DNA of 64,000 nt from Colias croceus (taxonomy: Eukaryota > Arthropoda > Insecta > Lepidoptera > Pieridae). Location of the stretch: positions 3,596,001 to 3,660,000 of the forward strand of contig NC_059539.1 of NCBI RefSeq assembly GCF_905220415.1, written 5' to 3'. The translations under genes and the position numbers were made by a program. Below, piece by piece: positions 23,617-34,961 of this stretch. The notes beneath the pieces were generated by a model that was not told where the DNA came from, ran no database searches, and saw nothing but the letters and a program-made list of their open reading frames with translations. Position 1 is the first letter of the stretch. The number at the start of each line of letters is the position of its first letter.

Positions 23617-25737
23617 CGGAATCCCTGGTCGGGCTTGGGTGCTGGCGATGGAGGCTCTCGGACCCCGTATAGAGCGGCTATTTTCAGCCTGCCTTCGACA
23701 GGGCCAATTTCCCCGGAGGTGGAAGACCGGGAATTTGGTCCTGCTGAGGAAGGATGGGCGCCCGCAGAACTCACCCACTGCTTACAGGCCTATTGTGTTG
23801 CTTGACGAGGTGAGCAAGCTTTTTGAGCGCGTTTTCGCAGCTCGCCTCGTCAACCATTTGGAGGGAATAGGTCCAGACCTCAGTAGCAATCAATTTGGTT
23901 TTCGCCGAGGCAGGTCTACGCTCGATGCCATATCGCGTGTGAGGGCGACCGTGGAGAGCGCAACTGAGAGCGGCGATGTTGTTCTGGCGGTGTCCTTGGA
24001 TATCGCCAATGCCTTCAACACCTTGCCGTGGGACAGGATCCTAGATGCTCTCCACTTTCACCGCGTTCCGGAATATATGATGCGCCTACTGCGATCATAT
24101 CTTTCGGACAGGGTTGTGGCGTATCCTACTCAGGATGGGTGGAGCGAGAGGAGGGTGTCGTGCGGTGTTCCACAGGGTTCAGTCCTTGGACCCCTTCTGT
24201 GGAACATTGGATACGACTGGGTCCTGCGCGCCGCAAATCTCCCAGGTGTCGGCGTAACCTGTTACGCGGACGATACCCTGGTGACCGCGCGCGGGGCAAC
24301 GTATAGTGAGGCGGCTCTCCTGGCTGCAGCGGGGGTGGCGGATGTGGTGTGTCGCATTCGGCGTCTGGGTCTGGAGGTGGCATTGGAGAAGTCGGAGGCC
24401 ATCTTCTTTCCCGGCCGTCGAAGGCTACACAGCGCTGGATCGGAGATCCAGGTGAGCGGAGTGCCCATCAAGGTCGGATCCACGATGCGGTATCTAGGCA
24501 TTGTGCTGGACAGCCGATGGAAGTTCGTGGAGCACTTCCGTCGCCTCGCCCCCCGTCTTGTAGGGGTGGCTGGGGCACTGGGAAGTCTGCTCCCGAACCT
24601 TAGGGGTGCTAGGAGTGGGTGCCGCCGTTTGTATACAGGCGTTATCCGCTCCATGGCCCTCTATGGGGCCCCCATCTGGGCGGACGCCCTAAGCGCCCGT
24701 AATAGGCCATTCCTGCGGAGACCGCAGCGGGTCATGGCGCTTAGAGTAGTGAGGGCGTATCGCACGGTGTCATTTGAGGCAGCGTGCGTGATGGCCGGGA
24801 CGCCCCCGTGGGAACTGGACGCCGAGATGCTTGCGGACGTGTATCGCCGCGTCTCAACGTCTAAGTCGCTTGGAGTCAACCCATCCTACGAGGAGGTCGA
24901 GCAGTGGAGGGCTGAGGCTATCGATCGGCGGTTCCAGGAGTGGGAACGCCGGCTTGAAGAGCCCAGCGCTGGAGAGCGGACGGTTGCAGCGATTCGACCG
25001 GTTCTGCAAGAGTGGTGCGACAGGCGGCATGGGTCCATAACCTTCCGCCTTACACAGGTACTATCCGGGCACGGTTGCTTCGGGCGGTACCTGTGTAAAG
25101 TCGCGAGGAGGGAGCCCAGCATGGCTTGCCACTGGTGCGCCTGCCCGGAGGACACGGCAGATCATACTCTTGCCGTGTGCCCCGCGTGGGCCGAGCCTCG
25201 TGCTCGCTTGGTCGCGGTCGTCGGGTCGGATCTCTCTCTGCCCTCCATTGTTCGCGCAATGGTGGGTAGCGACAGATCCTGGCGCGCGGTGATCACGTTC
25301 TCCGAGGACGTGATCTCGCGGAAAGAGGAGGCGGAGCGGGTTCGCGAGAGGGATCCTCACGCAGACCCAATCCGGCGCCGACGTCCTATTGGGCGTCGTC
25401 GTCGCGCTGCGGCTGATTTACGCGGCCGCAACCAGCCTCCCTAACGAGGGGCGCCGGGCGATGGAGCGGGGATTTAGTCCATCGTCCGGTGAGATGAGGC
25501 GGCGTGAGGCGTGCTCCGTTCACGCCGTCCCATGAGGTTAGAGCTGGCGGGCTCATAGTTTGTGTCGGCCTGGAGACGGGCAGCTGCTGATGGGGTCACG
25601 GAAGAATTCTACCTATACCCGTGGCCCCGTCGTTTATGTGGCTTGACGGAACACAGTGGGGTTTTGGTCGGTAGGAATCCGACATAACCCGCGGCCCTTT
25701 CCCCGGACGCCGTGGGTATCTATGCAAGATTTCCCCA

Positions 25738-25770
<33 letters not shown>
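23617..25770 (+). mobile_element. 5'-truncated R1-clade LINE with poly(A) tail
   Basis: The insertion is flanked by a perfect 15-bp target duplication, GGTATCTTAGAGTAT (23602-23616 and 25771-25785), and ends in 29 A residues (25742-25770). It begins inside the RT region, so the endonuclease and ORF1 are lost, as is usual for LINE insertions. The 3' UTR (25445-25741) is GC-rich. The duplication lies across the left end of the older P-like element, which dates it as the younger event. Composition is far richer in GC than its surroundings. Confidence 0.93.
23618..25444 (+). CDS. R1-clade reverse transcriptase (5'-truncated, core intact)
   Basis: A frame of about 609 codons is open from the insertion point to TAA at 25442-25444. 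With no ATG at the break, the first Met is at 23648. RT blocks in order: TAYRPIVLLDEVSKLFE, NQFGFRRGRSTLDA, SLDIANAFNTLPW (first catalytic Asp), GVPQGSVLGPLLW, and CYADDTLV (YADD, the other two catalytic Asp). Thumb and connection regions follow. Near the C-terminus is the zinc motif CHWC-X8-H-X4-C (about 25122-25183), typical of the R1 clade (R1, TRAS, SART, Waldo). The enzyme primes on nicked DNA to copy element RNA. It lacks the EN domain, so this copy cannot move alone. No internal stop or frameshift was found, so it is recent. Confidence 0.92.
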   Translation, partial: GIPGRAWVLAMEALGPRIERLFSACLRQGQFPRRWKTGNLVLLRKDGRPQNSPTAYRPIVLLDEVSKLFERVFAARLVNHLEGIGPDLSSNQFGFRRGRSTLDAISRVRATVESATESGDVVLAVSLDIANAFNTLPWDRILDALHFHRVPEYMMRLLRSYLSDRVVAYPTQDGWSERRVSCGVPQGSVLGPLLWNIGYDWVLRAANLPGVGVTCYADDTLVTARGATYSEAALLAAAGVADVVCRIRRLGLEVALEKSEAIFFPGRRRLHSAGSEIQVSGVPIKVGSTMRYLGIVLDSRWKFVEHFRRLAPRLVGVAGALGSLLPNLRGARSGCRRLYTGVIRSMALYGAPIWADALSARNRPFLRRPQRVMALRVVRAYRTVSFEAACVMAGTPPWELDAEMLADVYRRVSTSKSLGVNPSYEEVEQWRAEAIDRRFQEWERRLEEPSAGERTVAAIRPVLQEWCDRRHGSITFRLTQVLSGHGCFGRYLCKVARREPSMACHWCACPEDTADHTLAVCPAWAEPRARLVAVVGSDLSLPSIVRAMVGSDRSWRAVITFSEDVISRKEEAERVRERDPHADPIRRRRPIGRRRRAAADLRGRNQPP

Positions 25771-25772
<2 letters not shown>

Positions 25773-25936
25773 TATCTTAGAGTATATATACTATCTATAG
25801 AGTGCGAACAACCAAGTGGGAACAGTAGGCACAGGTGGGAACAACACGACGCTCCCGCCGCGAGCGCTCGCAATCGTGGTTGAGTGCTCACGAAGTGCGT
25901 TGCTCTGGATTTTTTTCATATTTACGAATAAACGTG

Positions 25937-26013
25937 GTGAAATGTGCAGTTCTATCTTGCAAAAACGATACTAGAAAATACACAAAATTGAAATCCAGTA
26001 TCACATTTCATCA
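25937..26013 (+). pseudogene. THAP-domain first exon of a P-like transposase
   Basis: The plus strand encodes VKCAVLSCKNDTRKYTKLKS and ends SITFHQ, the N-terminal half of a C2CH THAP zinc finger (C-X4-C plus the ITFH strand). It is followed directly by a canonical donor, CATTTCATCA then GTAAGT. The expected second half (C-X2-H) is not found downstream within the element. There is no ATG in frame. The codon two before KC is GTG in the context AACGTGG; a single A-to-G change from AACATGG would explain it. That reconstruction is inference. Together this points to a dead transposase exon rather than a host THAP gene. Confidence 0.6.
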
Positions 26014-26959
26014 GTAAGTAGATTGTTATACATAATTTTATGAAAATAAATCTAGCATCGCGGGGGTGAAGGGTAGGTGGGAGGCGGACACGCGCAGGCT
26101 GTGGCGCAGGCTCACTCGCGCGCCTCACTGCCGCCACGTGATCGTAGTGATGTGACCTGACCAACGCTGTACTCGATATAAAGTTTACTAGAAGAACTAT
26201 ATTTTAACAAATTATTTATTTAACTTTAAAATTAACAAACTCTTTTAAAAGTGCATTACTTATAAATAAATTTGTGGTGTGTTTTGTATGATACACTTTC
26301 TAAATTATGAATGCGAATGTATTATAGTGTAAATGTAAAGTATGTAATGTTACGATATATTTTCTGAACCGCTAAATTGATTTTGAAGATTTTGATAGTA
26401 GAATGGATAAAATTAAATAAAAAAATTATTAATATTATTTATTATATTATCATTTTAAATTATTTAAATTATTCCTTAATATTTTTTACCATTTTTAAAA
26501 CATTATTATTATTGTTTGATTTATTATTAAATAAATAGCACTAAACCCGATCTTTTATTTTATTAACTTTATTATTTAAAAAGTACTCACGTTTTTCTGA
26601 TATTCCAATCAAACATATTTTTTTAAAGTTCTTATAATTAATACAAGAAAATTTCTTATATAATATTTAATATTAAAATGGAATAAATAAACTTTATTCA
26701 GTTGGTAAACAAATTTAAAATTACATATTTATACTTTATTCATATATTTTTCCTTTAATAACTTATTGAACATAAAATTTACTTATGATACATATTTATT
26801 TACATAACTTACCTATCGATAGTTCAACACGCAATTGAAATCTACCCATCCCTATTTATCACACACACATCTATATAGTATCAGCTCATCTGCCTACGAT
26901 GCGCACTATGCAATTTGTGCAATACACTCGCTCTATACTATTGTAATATATACTCTAAG

Positions 26960-27845
26960 GTAGGTATGCTGTTTATTGTTTATCTTATTAAACAAAAGGT
27001 GTTCGGTGTTCCCCAAAACCACTGAAATAATAATATATTACACAAGTTGCATTTGTTACTACCGCTATTAATTCTTTTCATTCATTCATAGATCACGCAC
27101 CGAGTTGCAAGAAGCTATACATTTACCTGTACGACTTTTAATTTATAGATATTATTGTTTAACTGAAATTGAACCTTAATGGGTTCTTTTAAAGTCGTTT
27201 TATGAATATTGTTAAGGTGGTAGAGTATTGTCCTGCAGTGCGATCGACAATTGCTTCTCGATTGTCACCGTTGATGTGAGTCGTATTTTAAACATTTTTA
27301 CGACAGGTCGTATTTTATTAGGTCGCCTGTCGAGGTGTCCCTATCTATAATATTATAGTGAATAATGTATAAATGTATATAATGTACATTAATCTCTCAT
27401 CAAATATGCGTTACCAAGATATTCAACTTTCTTTTGTTATACATAGAACGTTGCTTATTTTACAATGTTCCATAATATTATAAGCATATTGTTTCCAATA
27501 CGAAATATTTCGATATAAAACCTTGATAAAAAATTTGCAATGGGGATAACAAAGATTATGCAGAAATGTTTTTCAAGCAATCAATGAAAATAAATTTTTA
27601 TATTACCTTTGAATTTATAAAAATAAATAAGGGAGCTTTCAAAATGTTCAACATAAATTAAGTTGTAGTTTCAGTGGGTGCATTTATGTAAAGCTTTTAA
27701 ATAAATAATAAAAAAAATAATAATAATTAACATCTCGGAACATGATTTGCAAAGACGAAGATTATAAAAACCCTTAAAACTTAATATCACTAAGTCTTAA
27801 TTTTTTTCACAATTTTCGTTCAAGTACACGTAATTAATCTTTGGT
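26960..27845. other. AT-rich intergenic sequence
   Basis: The right target duplication of the P-like element (26960-26967) is followed by AT-rich DNA. No exon or repeat recognised. Confidence 0.4.
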
Positions 27846-27848
27846 TAC

Positions 27849-28075
27849 CTGACTTGCGAGCGCACTACGCAGAAACGCACAATGGTCTTTAAATTTTTTT
27901 CGGACTTCAAGCGAAGTTTTTCGGCACACATTCCAAAAGGACACCTGGTCGGAAACGAGCCCCGGGGGTCCCTGCCCTGATTGATAGAGGTCCCGTCGAA
28001 AACGTGATTTTCGCAACACAATACCAGAAAAATTCATGCTCGCTTGATTTGAAACGGTCGTCGGCGTCGTGGAGT
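27849..28075 (-). CDS. Weak candidate internal exon
   Basis: On the minus strand a 227-base GC-richer block lies between a good acceptor (TTGTTTTACAG) and a plausible donor (AGTCAG then GTAACC). One frame is open throughout (75 codons, entering with two bases over and leaving in phase 0), with segments such as SGIVLRKSRFRRDL and DQVSFWNVCRKTSLEV. I recognise no domain and no neighbouring exon, so this may be a chance frame in a conserved non-coding block. Confidence 0.25.
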
Positions 28076-28079
28076 CTGT

Positions 28080-30137
28080 AAAACAATGAATGATAGAGTT
28101 TGTGAATGGTGTGTGAAACAAAGATCCTTTTTCGTCTGGAAGTGGGTGGGCAGGATGGCAGGTGAATTGTTCAGTGCATCGCCAATTGGATCAATGAATG
28201 ACGTCGATTTAACAAAGGTTGTAGTAATGTAGGCTAAAATAAGGACAATGTAACACTCTACTAAATTCTAAAATATAACTTGATAACACAATGTTAAAAG
28301 AAAAAACATAAAATCAACTCCTGTAATGTTGAAGCTAACTACAATATGTGTAAATAATGACACGCCCCTTTCATAATTTATTCATCCAAACGCATGACAC
28401 ACATTTCTCATTTGCACCCCTTGAATCGAAATTTATGCCCAAGGAAGTAAACAGCAGGGCACCAACGCTACCAACACATTCATGATTGATCTCATAATGA
28501 ATATGCAGATATGTTAAGTCAAGATAAGATCCCGCAAAATAAAGCTGACTCCCAGAGGAGTGATTGTCGACGCCTGCTGCCTACCTCAGTGCCAACCAGA
28601 TTTTAATCTCAGATAACTGAAACGAGCTGTGAACATTTTACATAAATTCTAAAGTTACTACCTTGTTAACAAACTGCAGCATTTGATTATGAGATTGTTG
28701 ATAAATATGCGAATTGTTACTGCTGTGGAAGTTAATTTGACTCTGAAGAATGGAGCTGAATATGCCCAAATGTTATTGTATAACGTAATACATAAATAAA
28801 AAATAATAATTGAAGTAAGTTTTAATTAATGTACCGAAATTATTTTAACATATAACAATTTCAGAATGCACACAATATTAACACATTTGGTATTATTAAA
28901 CACAGTATATAAACATATTGTTGAAGCAAAATTCAGTTACACTCCTAACACTAAATCATTTAAATGAACGCCATATTTAAAACTTAGCAAGATATAATAT
29001 TTTCAACCCCTTCTAATTAATAGCCATCACTGTCTCTTCCACTCTCGAGGGCTGACAACGCTTTCAAGTTTTTTTAATATGCTTCCTCACCTCCGAGAAA
29101 CAGAAAGGATAATTGCTTTTTTCCACTAGCAACTCTCAAGTATAGGAGTACTTCAATCTCGTTACAATTATGAACTTTCATATTTGGAGGATATTTAAAG
29201 AGTTCGTATTAGCTCTAATTAACGAAAACATTTTGGGAAATGCAACGCTTAAGTTCGTACTTGTGTCCCAATTGAATAAAAGCAATTGTAACCGAAATAA
29301 TTACCAAGAATAATTTATAGTTTTGATTGAATGTCATCAAATTGATGTTATTTTACCAAAATTTGTGAGTATGAAATTCTATACTACCATTTATTTAAGT
29401 TAACATGCAATTACAGACTCATGAAATTATAAACATATACCTACTTACGACATTTAGTAGTCGGAACAGTTCAGTAATTTCATTGTAATTATATGGTATT
29501 ATATGGCGTAATAAACTTGTCCTGCGTCTGGATATAAAATAATAAAGAAAAACCATAAGACGTGGACAATTCTATAGGCTGAAAATTGAATAGTTGGATT
29601 ACGAGATCTGCTAGGGTGGGCTTCATCAGGGTTGGCTGTAATATTGTTTTATTAATATGCATTATAATTAATTGTTTGTCAAGTTTGTTTGGTAAAGGAG
29701 GTTTGTTTGGAAAGTTAATATAGAATTGTAGGTAACATTTTATAATATCGATTCACAAAATTATTTTTTCATATTTTCAAATAATTCATTTCATAGTAGG
29801 TATAGTTATTGTATAAAAAACAATTAACTAATACACTGTTAAAACAATAAAGCAATGAGTGTTAATTACTGAATATGCACTTCAACAATGTGATCCTTAT
29901 GAAGTAATTTCCTTTTAAAAAATCTTTCCCCGTTCAACCTTAACGACAACTGCAGGTATTGTAGAAGACTCGCGGCCTGATTACTCCTGCTATTGTGTCT
30001 CAGACATAGGACGCAATTAAGTATTAGTCCGATTTTTTGTATACTTTAATACACAGGAAACAAAATATAAACCGACAAATTTACTATTATACAACTTTTT
30101 AACTTGTTTTACTTTAAAATCACCTAGAAACAATAAA
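28080..30137. other. Intergenic, nothing recognised
   Basis: Unique-looking AT-rich sequence without exon-like frames. Confidence 0.4.
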
Positions 30138-30603
30138 TCTATACATATAAATTATAATAAATCTGTAGAAGGGTCAATTCTGTACATTGAAAATATTGAA
30201 AAAATAAATAGCAGGGGGTGTTACTGGATCGATACCAAACCCAAATATGTGATTAAAAAAATTTTGTCTGTCTGTCTGTCTGTCTGTCTGTATGTGAAGG
30301 CATCACGTGAAAACTAGCGGTTCGATTTCGATGAAACTTGGTATAATTATACCTTATTATCCTGGGCGTAAAATAGGATACTTTTTATCCTGGAAAAATA
30401 CGTAGAAAAAAATTAATCTTAATTTTTCAGTTTTATCCATAGACGCCACGTTGCGTATTAATAAAGGCCTAGCCGTATTTGGGAATTGGGTCCAATAGAT
30501 ATTTATAAGATTTTATTGTCAGAGGTACCTACTCAAAATGGAGAAATAAACCATCCACGCGAAGACCGACATCCGCGCGGACGGAGTCGCGGGCGGAAGC
30601 TAG
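30138..30603 (+). mobile_element. Non-autonomous Helitron with TCTG microsatellite, copy 1
   Basis: It starts TCTATACATATAAATTATAA after a host A and ends ATCCGCGCGGACGGAGTCGC, GGGCGGAAGCTAG before a host T, the termini and A/T target of Helitrons. The 3' hairpin pairs TCCGC with GCGGA-type arms. Inside are a TCTG array (30264-30291) and the block GTTCGATTTCGATGAAACTT. It codes for nothing. A second copy, split by a LINE tail, lies at 57400-58364, and the pair defines both ends of the family. Confidence 0.8.
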
Positions 30604-30868
30604 TAAATAAATATTTCGGGACAATTTTCACACACGGCACGATCTGATTCCATACTAAGCTTTCGCTTGTGTTATGGAAACCAGATGGCTAATAAACATA
30701 CATATATAATTTTAAATAAATACTTAATATAGATAATTAACACCCAGACACAGAGCAAACATCTATGTTCATCACACAAATATTTGCCCCGGGTGGGAAT
30801 CGAACCCACGACCTCTGGCTTGGAAGGCAGGGCCACTGCCAACCGAGCCAACCGGTCAGTCAATGGAA
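30604..30868 (-). mobile_element. tRNA-derived SINE, copy 2
   Basis: On the minus strand the head reads GGTTGGCTCGGTTGGCAGTG, an anticodon-like CTTCCAA (as in tRNA-Gly TCC) and the B box GGTTCGATTCCCACC. The body (GGCAAATATTTGTGTGATGA, CTGGGTGTTAATTATCTATA) and the tail (CATAACACAAGC) match the SINE at 4.5 kb. Its 3' tail abuts the Helitron end at 30603, so the Helitron probably landed at or in the SINE tail. Confidence 0.75.
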
Positions 30869-33800
30869 CTAATTCTAAAATGAAAAATCGTGCAACCGAA
30901 TTAGTAAACATTGATAAGTAAAACCGCAGACTTGTTAACAAGTGCAGTGCCATTGCACGCCACTTAAGTGGTAAATTTGAGGAAGCTGTCATCTGAACAC
31001 AGCTCGTCGCGATCGTTGAAGTGGTCTGCTAACGAACACGCGTGTCAAAGCGAAACACTTCATTAGGTGAGCGATGCTCCCCGCCCCCGGCCCGCGGCCC
31101 CTCGCCGCTCCTTGCTCCAGCCTCTATTTAGTGGGCGTCTTACCGACTCCGCTGCGCTAATTAGACGACGCCGACTCTCTTCTCATTAGTGGCGAAATTA
31201 TGCAGTTTGCTGGAATTCGGGTTAAATGTGAGGTCGAGATGTCGAGCGCTCTGAAAAATATAAAATATTTTCAGGCCGAAAGATACCCGATAATAAACAT
31301 CAAATTCGCTTTTATCTCGGCATTTTTCTGAATACCCAACCCACTAGAAGTGATATGGTACGGCACATAAATTTAATTAGAATAAACAAAAGAACGGCAG
31401 CTAATTAAAATGCGGAGCTGAAATGTGTCCGAAAATGCAAACGATAAAATTCCCTCCTCATTTAGGTAAACTGGCGAAAACCAGCATATTTGTAAGGGAA
31501 CGTCCTCTCGGGCAAACAACGTTTATCTACAGCACATTGGGTTAATGAATAGGGGAGGAAGAATGAGAAGTAGGCATTATTTTAATTAGGAAAAAATGTT
31601 GAACATTCCTACGGAACCTAGGGGAACCTCGTGAGCGCGATGAGTAGGCTAGGGTAATGGACGCATCAGTGATGTTGGCTAACTGAGCAAGTTAATAAAT
31701 TGCGCTCAATTCTGACGGTGCCTCTTTACACCAAAAAGCTTGTATGCGCTGTGTTTTCGATGTAGGTAGGCAAACAGCTAGAAAATAAAGCTTCCGATTC
31801 AACGGGCCGTGCACTAAAAATAAACACGTGAGTTTAAGCTAAAAGTAATTCGCCATTAGTAAAATGAGGAATGTAAATCGACAACAAAATATTATGATTC
31901 GCTTGTTCTCGGTAGCGCTACTACGATGAGTAGAGGTTTTATGTAATTTAATGGAATCGGCTGCTACTATTACCTGTCCATTAGGCACCTAAATAAACAC
32001 AACAAGGTGAGAAATTTAGCTGCGTTAACACCGCCCCACCCATTTTCTAACAAAACGGAGAGCGCGGTAGCGACAAAAAACGCCGCATCATAGTTCATTT
32101 ACGAAATATTGACAACAATAAGCGACGAGGACTTTAAAAAATGCCTGTTATTAATATTTGTTTTCTTTGTCCAGGACCACGTGTCCCCACACCTGATCTC
32201 TGCGAATGATATTGCCAAATAAAAAATTGCAAAAAAATATCCGATGCCAGGCGAAAAGAGCAGAGGCGCAAACAGACAACAGCCCGTTTGAATGATTGCT
32301 TCCCTGAAAGAGCGAAGTCCATTTTTCACAAGTGCCATTCACCGCTTTCATGTTACCTACGCACTGTGTATTTATGTATTTTTTTATTTATCGGCCTCCC
32401 TCCCGCAGCCCTCCGCCAAATTGATATTCCAAATGTGAATTTACGCCGTCCAATTTCTCACTGTTTTATTCATTTAGTGATTTCGCGATGGTAAACTCGC
32501 AGGTAGATGTGTTTAATTTCGAAATGAATGTTTATTGGCGCGTTTCCGTTTTGTTTTCCATGCTGTTACCGCGATGTATGCGCTGCAGCGGACAGTGTTG
32601 GTGTCCGTGTCGTTATTTGTATTGTAACATTGCTATCAATTAATGCTTTACTGGTCAAATTCCTGACGCTAGTTTAATTGCGGAAATCGGACGTCCGAAA
32701 TATTTGTAAATGTTTCTAGTGGATATATATATTTCATATTAATTGCTATTTCAATTAGTTTTAGTCTGTATGCTACTCTAGAACAATAAATTTTTATTTA
32801 AAATCAACGTTTTAATAAATAGTTATTTGAAACTGGTAGGTATAACTTTGAAAAAATCATTATATTAAATAATATGTTTTGTGCTCAATTCAAATTATGA
32901 TAAAAATTCAATAAGTTGTGTATACCTTATAAAATAAACATTTCACGTAGGTTGTATCAGCAGCGCATAATAGTGGCTTGTAAAAATCTTAACTACGGCA
33001 AAATCATAGGTAATTCATAAAATATATACCTAATGGATTAAACATTACTCAATTTTAAAATAAATTATGTCACACATAATATAACCACATTTTTATAAGC
33101 ATTTTATGATCTCCAAAAAGCGTATAAGCCACATCTCTGTCCTTTCAGCTCATAATCGATTCATCGCAACCGTAACTCCCTGATCCAGTGTGATGTCTAA
33201 TGACGTAAAAAGTATGTCCCCACTGTAATACTGAGGACAATTTATAGATTATTAAATATAAATACGCAGATCCAGCAATTTTTAGAATTAGTTTTTGGTA
33301 GAGACGTTTTATGTTAACTGAATTGTTACCTATTATTAGGTACGTATTTATAATTAATATATTGAGAAAAGCCTTGTTCTTTCGATACGATATTAAAGAG
33401 TTGGTTATGTAATTGTACTTCTTACGAAACATAACATAACCTTACAAAGTTACATTATTTTAAGCTGTATGTTCTCTCTTTGATTGTTGTCCTAAAGAAT
33501 CACGACTCTACATTTGCATTATTTAATAGATAAACAAAACATTTATTCAATTTTGTTTTTAAGAAGTGTTGGTTAACTTTTAACTTTTAACATGTGTTTG
33601 TGTTACTGTTCAAGAACAATCCCGGAAATCGTATCATATTAATACGTAGGTAGTTTCTATATCTCACATACAGCTGGTATCATCTAAAAGTTTTCTTCAA
33701 AAACCCGTTCTGCACTATCTAATCTATGCAGGTTATAGACAAGGCAGGGGTCGCGAAAGCACGCCGTCATCGGTCGGCAATTTGAATGTGGCCGCTTAGC

Positions 33801-34716
33801 CGCTGGCAGCTATGACTGATGAGGCAAGGGTGAAGATCGCCCGATCGCCTGTCATCCACCCTGTATATAATTTTGCATGTCCCCCCGTACCGAGGTCACG
33901 GCATTATATGGCTCAGGTGGATTTATTGACATAATAATGTCGCGCGGGTGTGTGTGTTTTTTCGTCCGTAACGGAGTTATCTCTAAATAAGTAATCTGTG
34001 ATGCAGAATTCCATAATTCATTTGCATTGTGTAAATAACAAAAAAAAAGCCATCAGATTACACTAACATATCTATTTATTTCATACTACCTAATTATACT
34101 TTCATTATATTATATTATTTTATTAGTATTGCACTATGGCTACTGCAAGGGGAGTTTTTACATATTTTCCTCCATGTTTTATTGACTGAAAGTGAGATTA
34201 GATTCATGTCAATAAAACAACAAAAAGTGAAAGCCGTAAATGGCAGTGGTCATCATTGCTTCACGTAAATGTCTCGAATCCATTTTGCGATGTCGAACGC
34301 GCTTGGCTATGAATGCCTTCCCGTTGTGGCATTTACGGCTTATTGCTTTAAAGCAAGGGTGAAAGTAAATAAAATACAATTCATTTAATTGATTTTATAT
34401 CTTTATTATTTTTGATACGTTTTGCTTTACGATTCTTATCGTTAAATGTCACTTAAAATGTTTGTCATAGTATGCAAATGCAGTCCTTTTACGACTGATA
34501 TATTAGACACTGGACATAGTATCTGGTAAAGATTGGTAGTGAAAGCTAAAGCGTTCGTCCGCATAAACTTCTCAAGATAGAACAAAGACGAAAAATATAC
34601 TCATTATTACGTTCTTCAGGTTTGGCATGTAATCTGCCATATTATACGAAATAGATTAGCATCGTACCTAAATATATTTATACACTATCCCGCAATTCAT
34701 AACATATTTCCTTTAA
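30869..34716. other. Gene desert with GC-richer unique islands
   Basis: No exon supported. GC-richer, low-repeat blocks occur at about 31.01-32.65 kb and 33.75-33.96 kb and look like candidates for conserved regulatory DNA. At 34229-34341 the pair GCCGTAAATGGCA and TGGCATTTACGGC forms a 12- to 13-base stem with a loop of about 85 bases. Confidence 0.35.
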
Positions 34717-34722
34717 ACTTAC

Positions 34723-34961
34723 AGTTGCTCCAATAACGCAAACTCGACACGATTCCCAAAACACCTAAGATAATGGATGCACTCGAAGGCGAGGTGGGCA
34801 AAGTGAGGTAAATCTAACCACGTCCAAGGTGCAATCACGGCGTAGATTGGCTCCAAATATATAGCCGGGTAAATTTGCGAGCTCAACGTTGAATTGCAAT
34901 GAGTCGTGGCGTCGACAATCGGGCAGGCCGTTTGCGGCGACGCCAATTCGTATTCATTCAT
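34723..34961 (-). CDS. Weak candidate first coding exon
   Basis: The minus strand opens with an ATG at 34961 (GGGCCATGAATG) and stays open for 79 codons to a perfect donor, GGAGCAACT followed by GTAAGT. The translation begins MNEYELASPQTACPIVDATT and has ordinary, cysteine-containing composition (HFAHLAFECIHYLRCFG). No domain is recognised and no second exon was located downstream on the minus strand. Confidence 0.25.

Larger units (their letters stand above)
23607..26959 (+). mobile_element. P-superfamily-like DNA transposon, split by a LINE
   Basis: Without the LINE the element is about 1.2 kb. Its left end CTTAGAGTAT (23607-23616) continues after the LINE as ATATACTATCTATAGAGTGC. The right end (26959 backwards) reads CTTAGAGTATATATTACAAT, then AGTATAGAGCG. 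The first 14 bases match exactly, and the match extends with small gaps to about 30. Both sides carry the direct repeat GTAGGTAT (23599-23606 and 26960-26967), an 8-bp duplication. P elements make 8-bp duplications and their transposases begin with a THAP domain; a THAP-like exon lies inside at 25937-26013. The rest of the transposase is missing, so this is an internally deleted copy. The superfamily is inferred from these two traits. hAT also makes 8-bp duplications but lacks THAP. Confidence 0.7.

Noticed and set aside
24262..24654. Several frames of 70-130 codons inside the R1-clade RT
   Set aside because: They are shadows in other frames of a GC-rich coding region.
34229..34341. Possible microRNA precursor (GCCGTAAATGGCA and TGGCATTTACGGC)
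   Set aside because: The stem is only 12-13 pairs with a loop of about 85 bases and no mature insect microRNA seed that I recognise.
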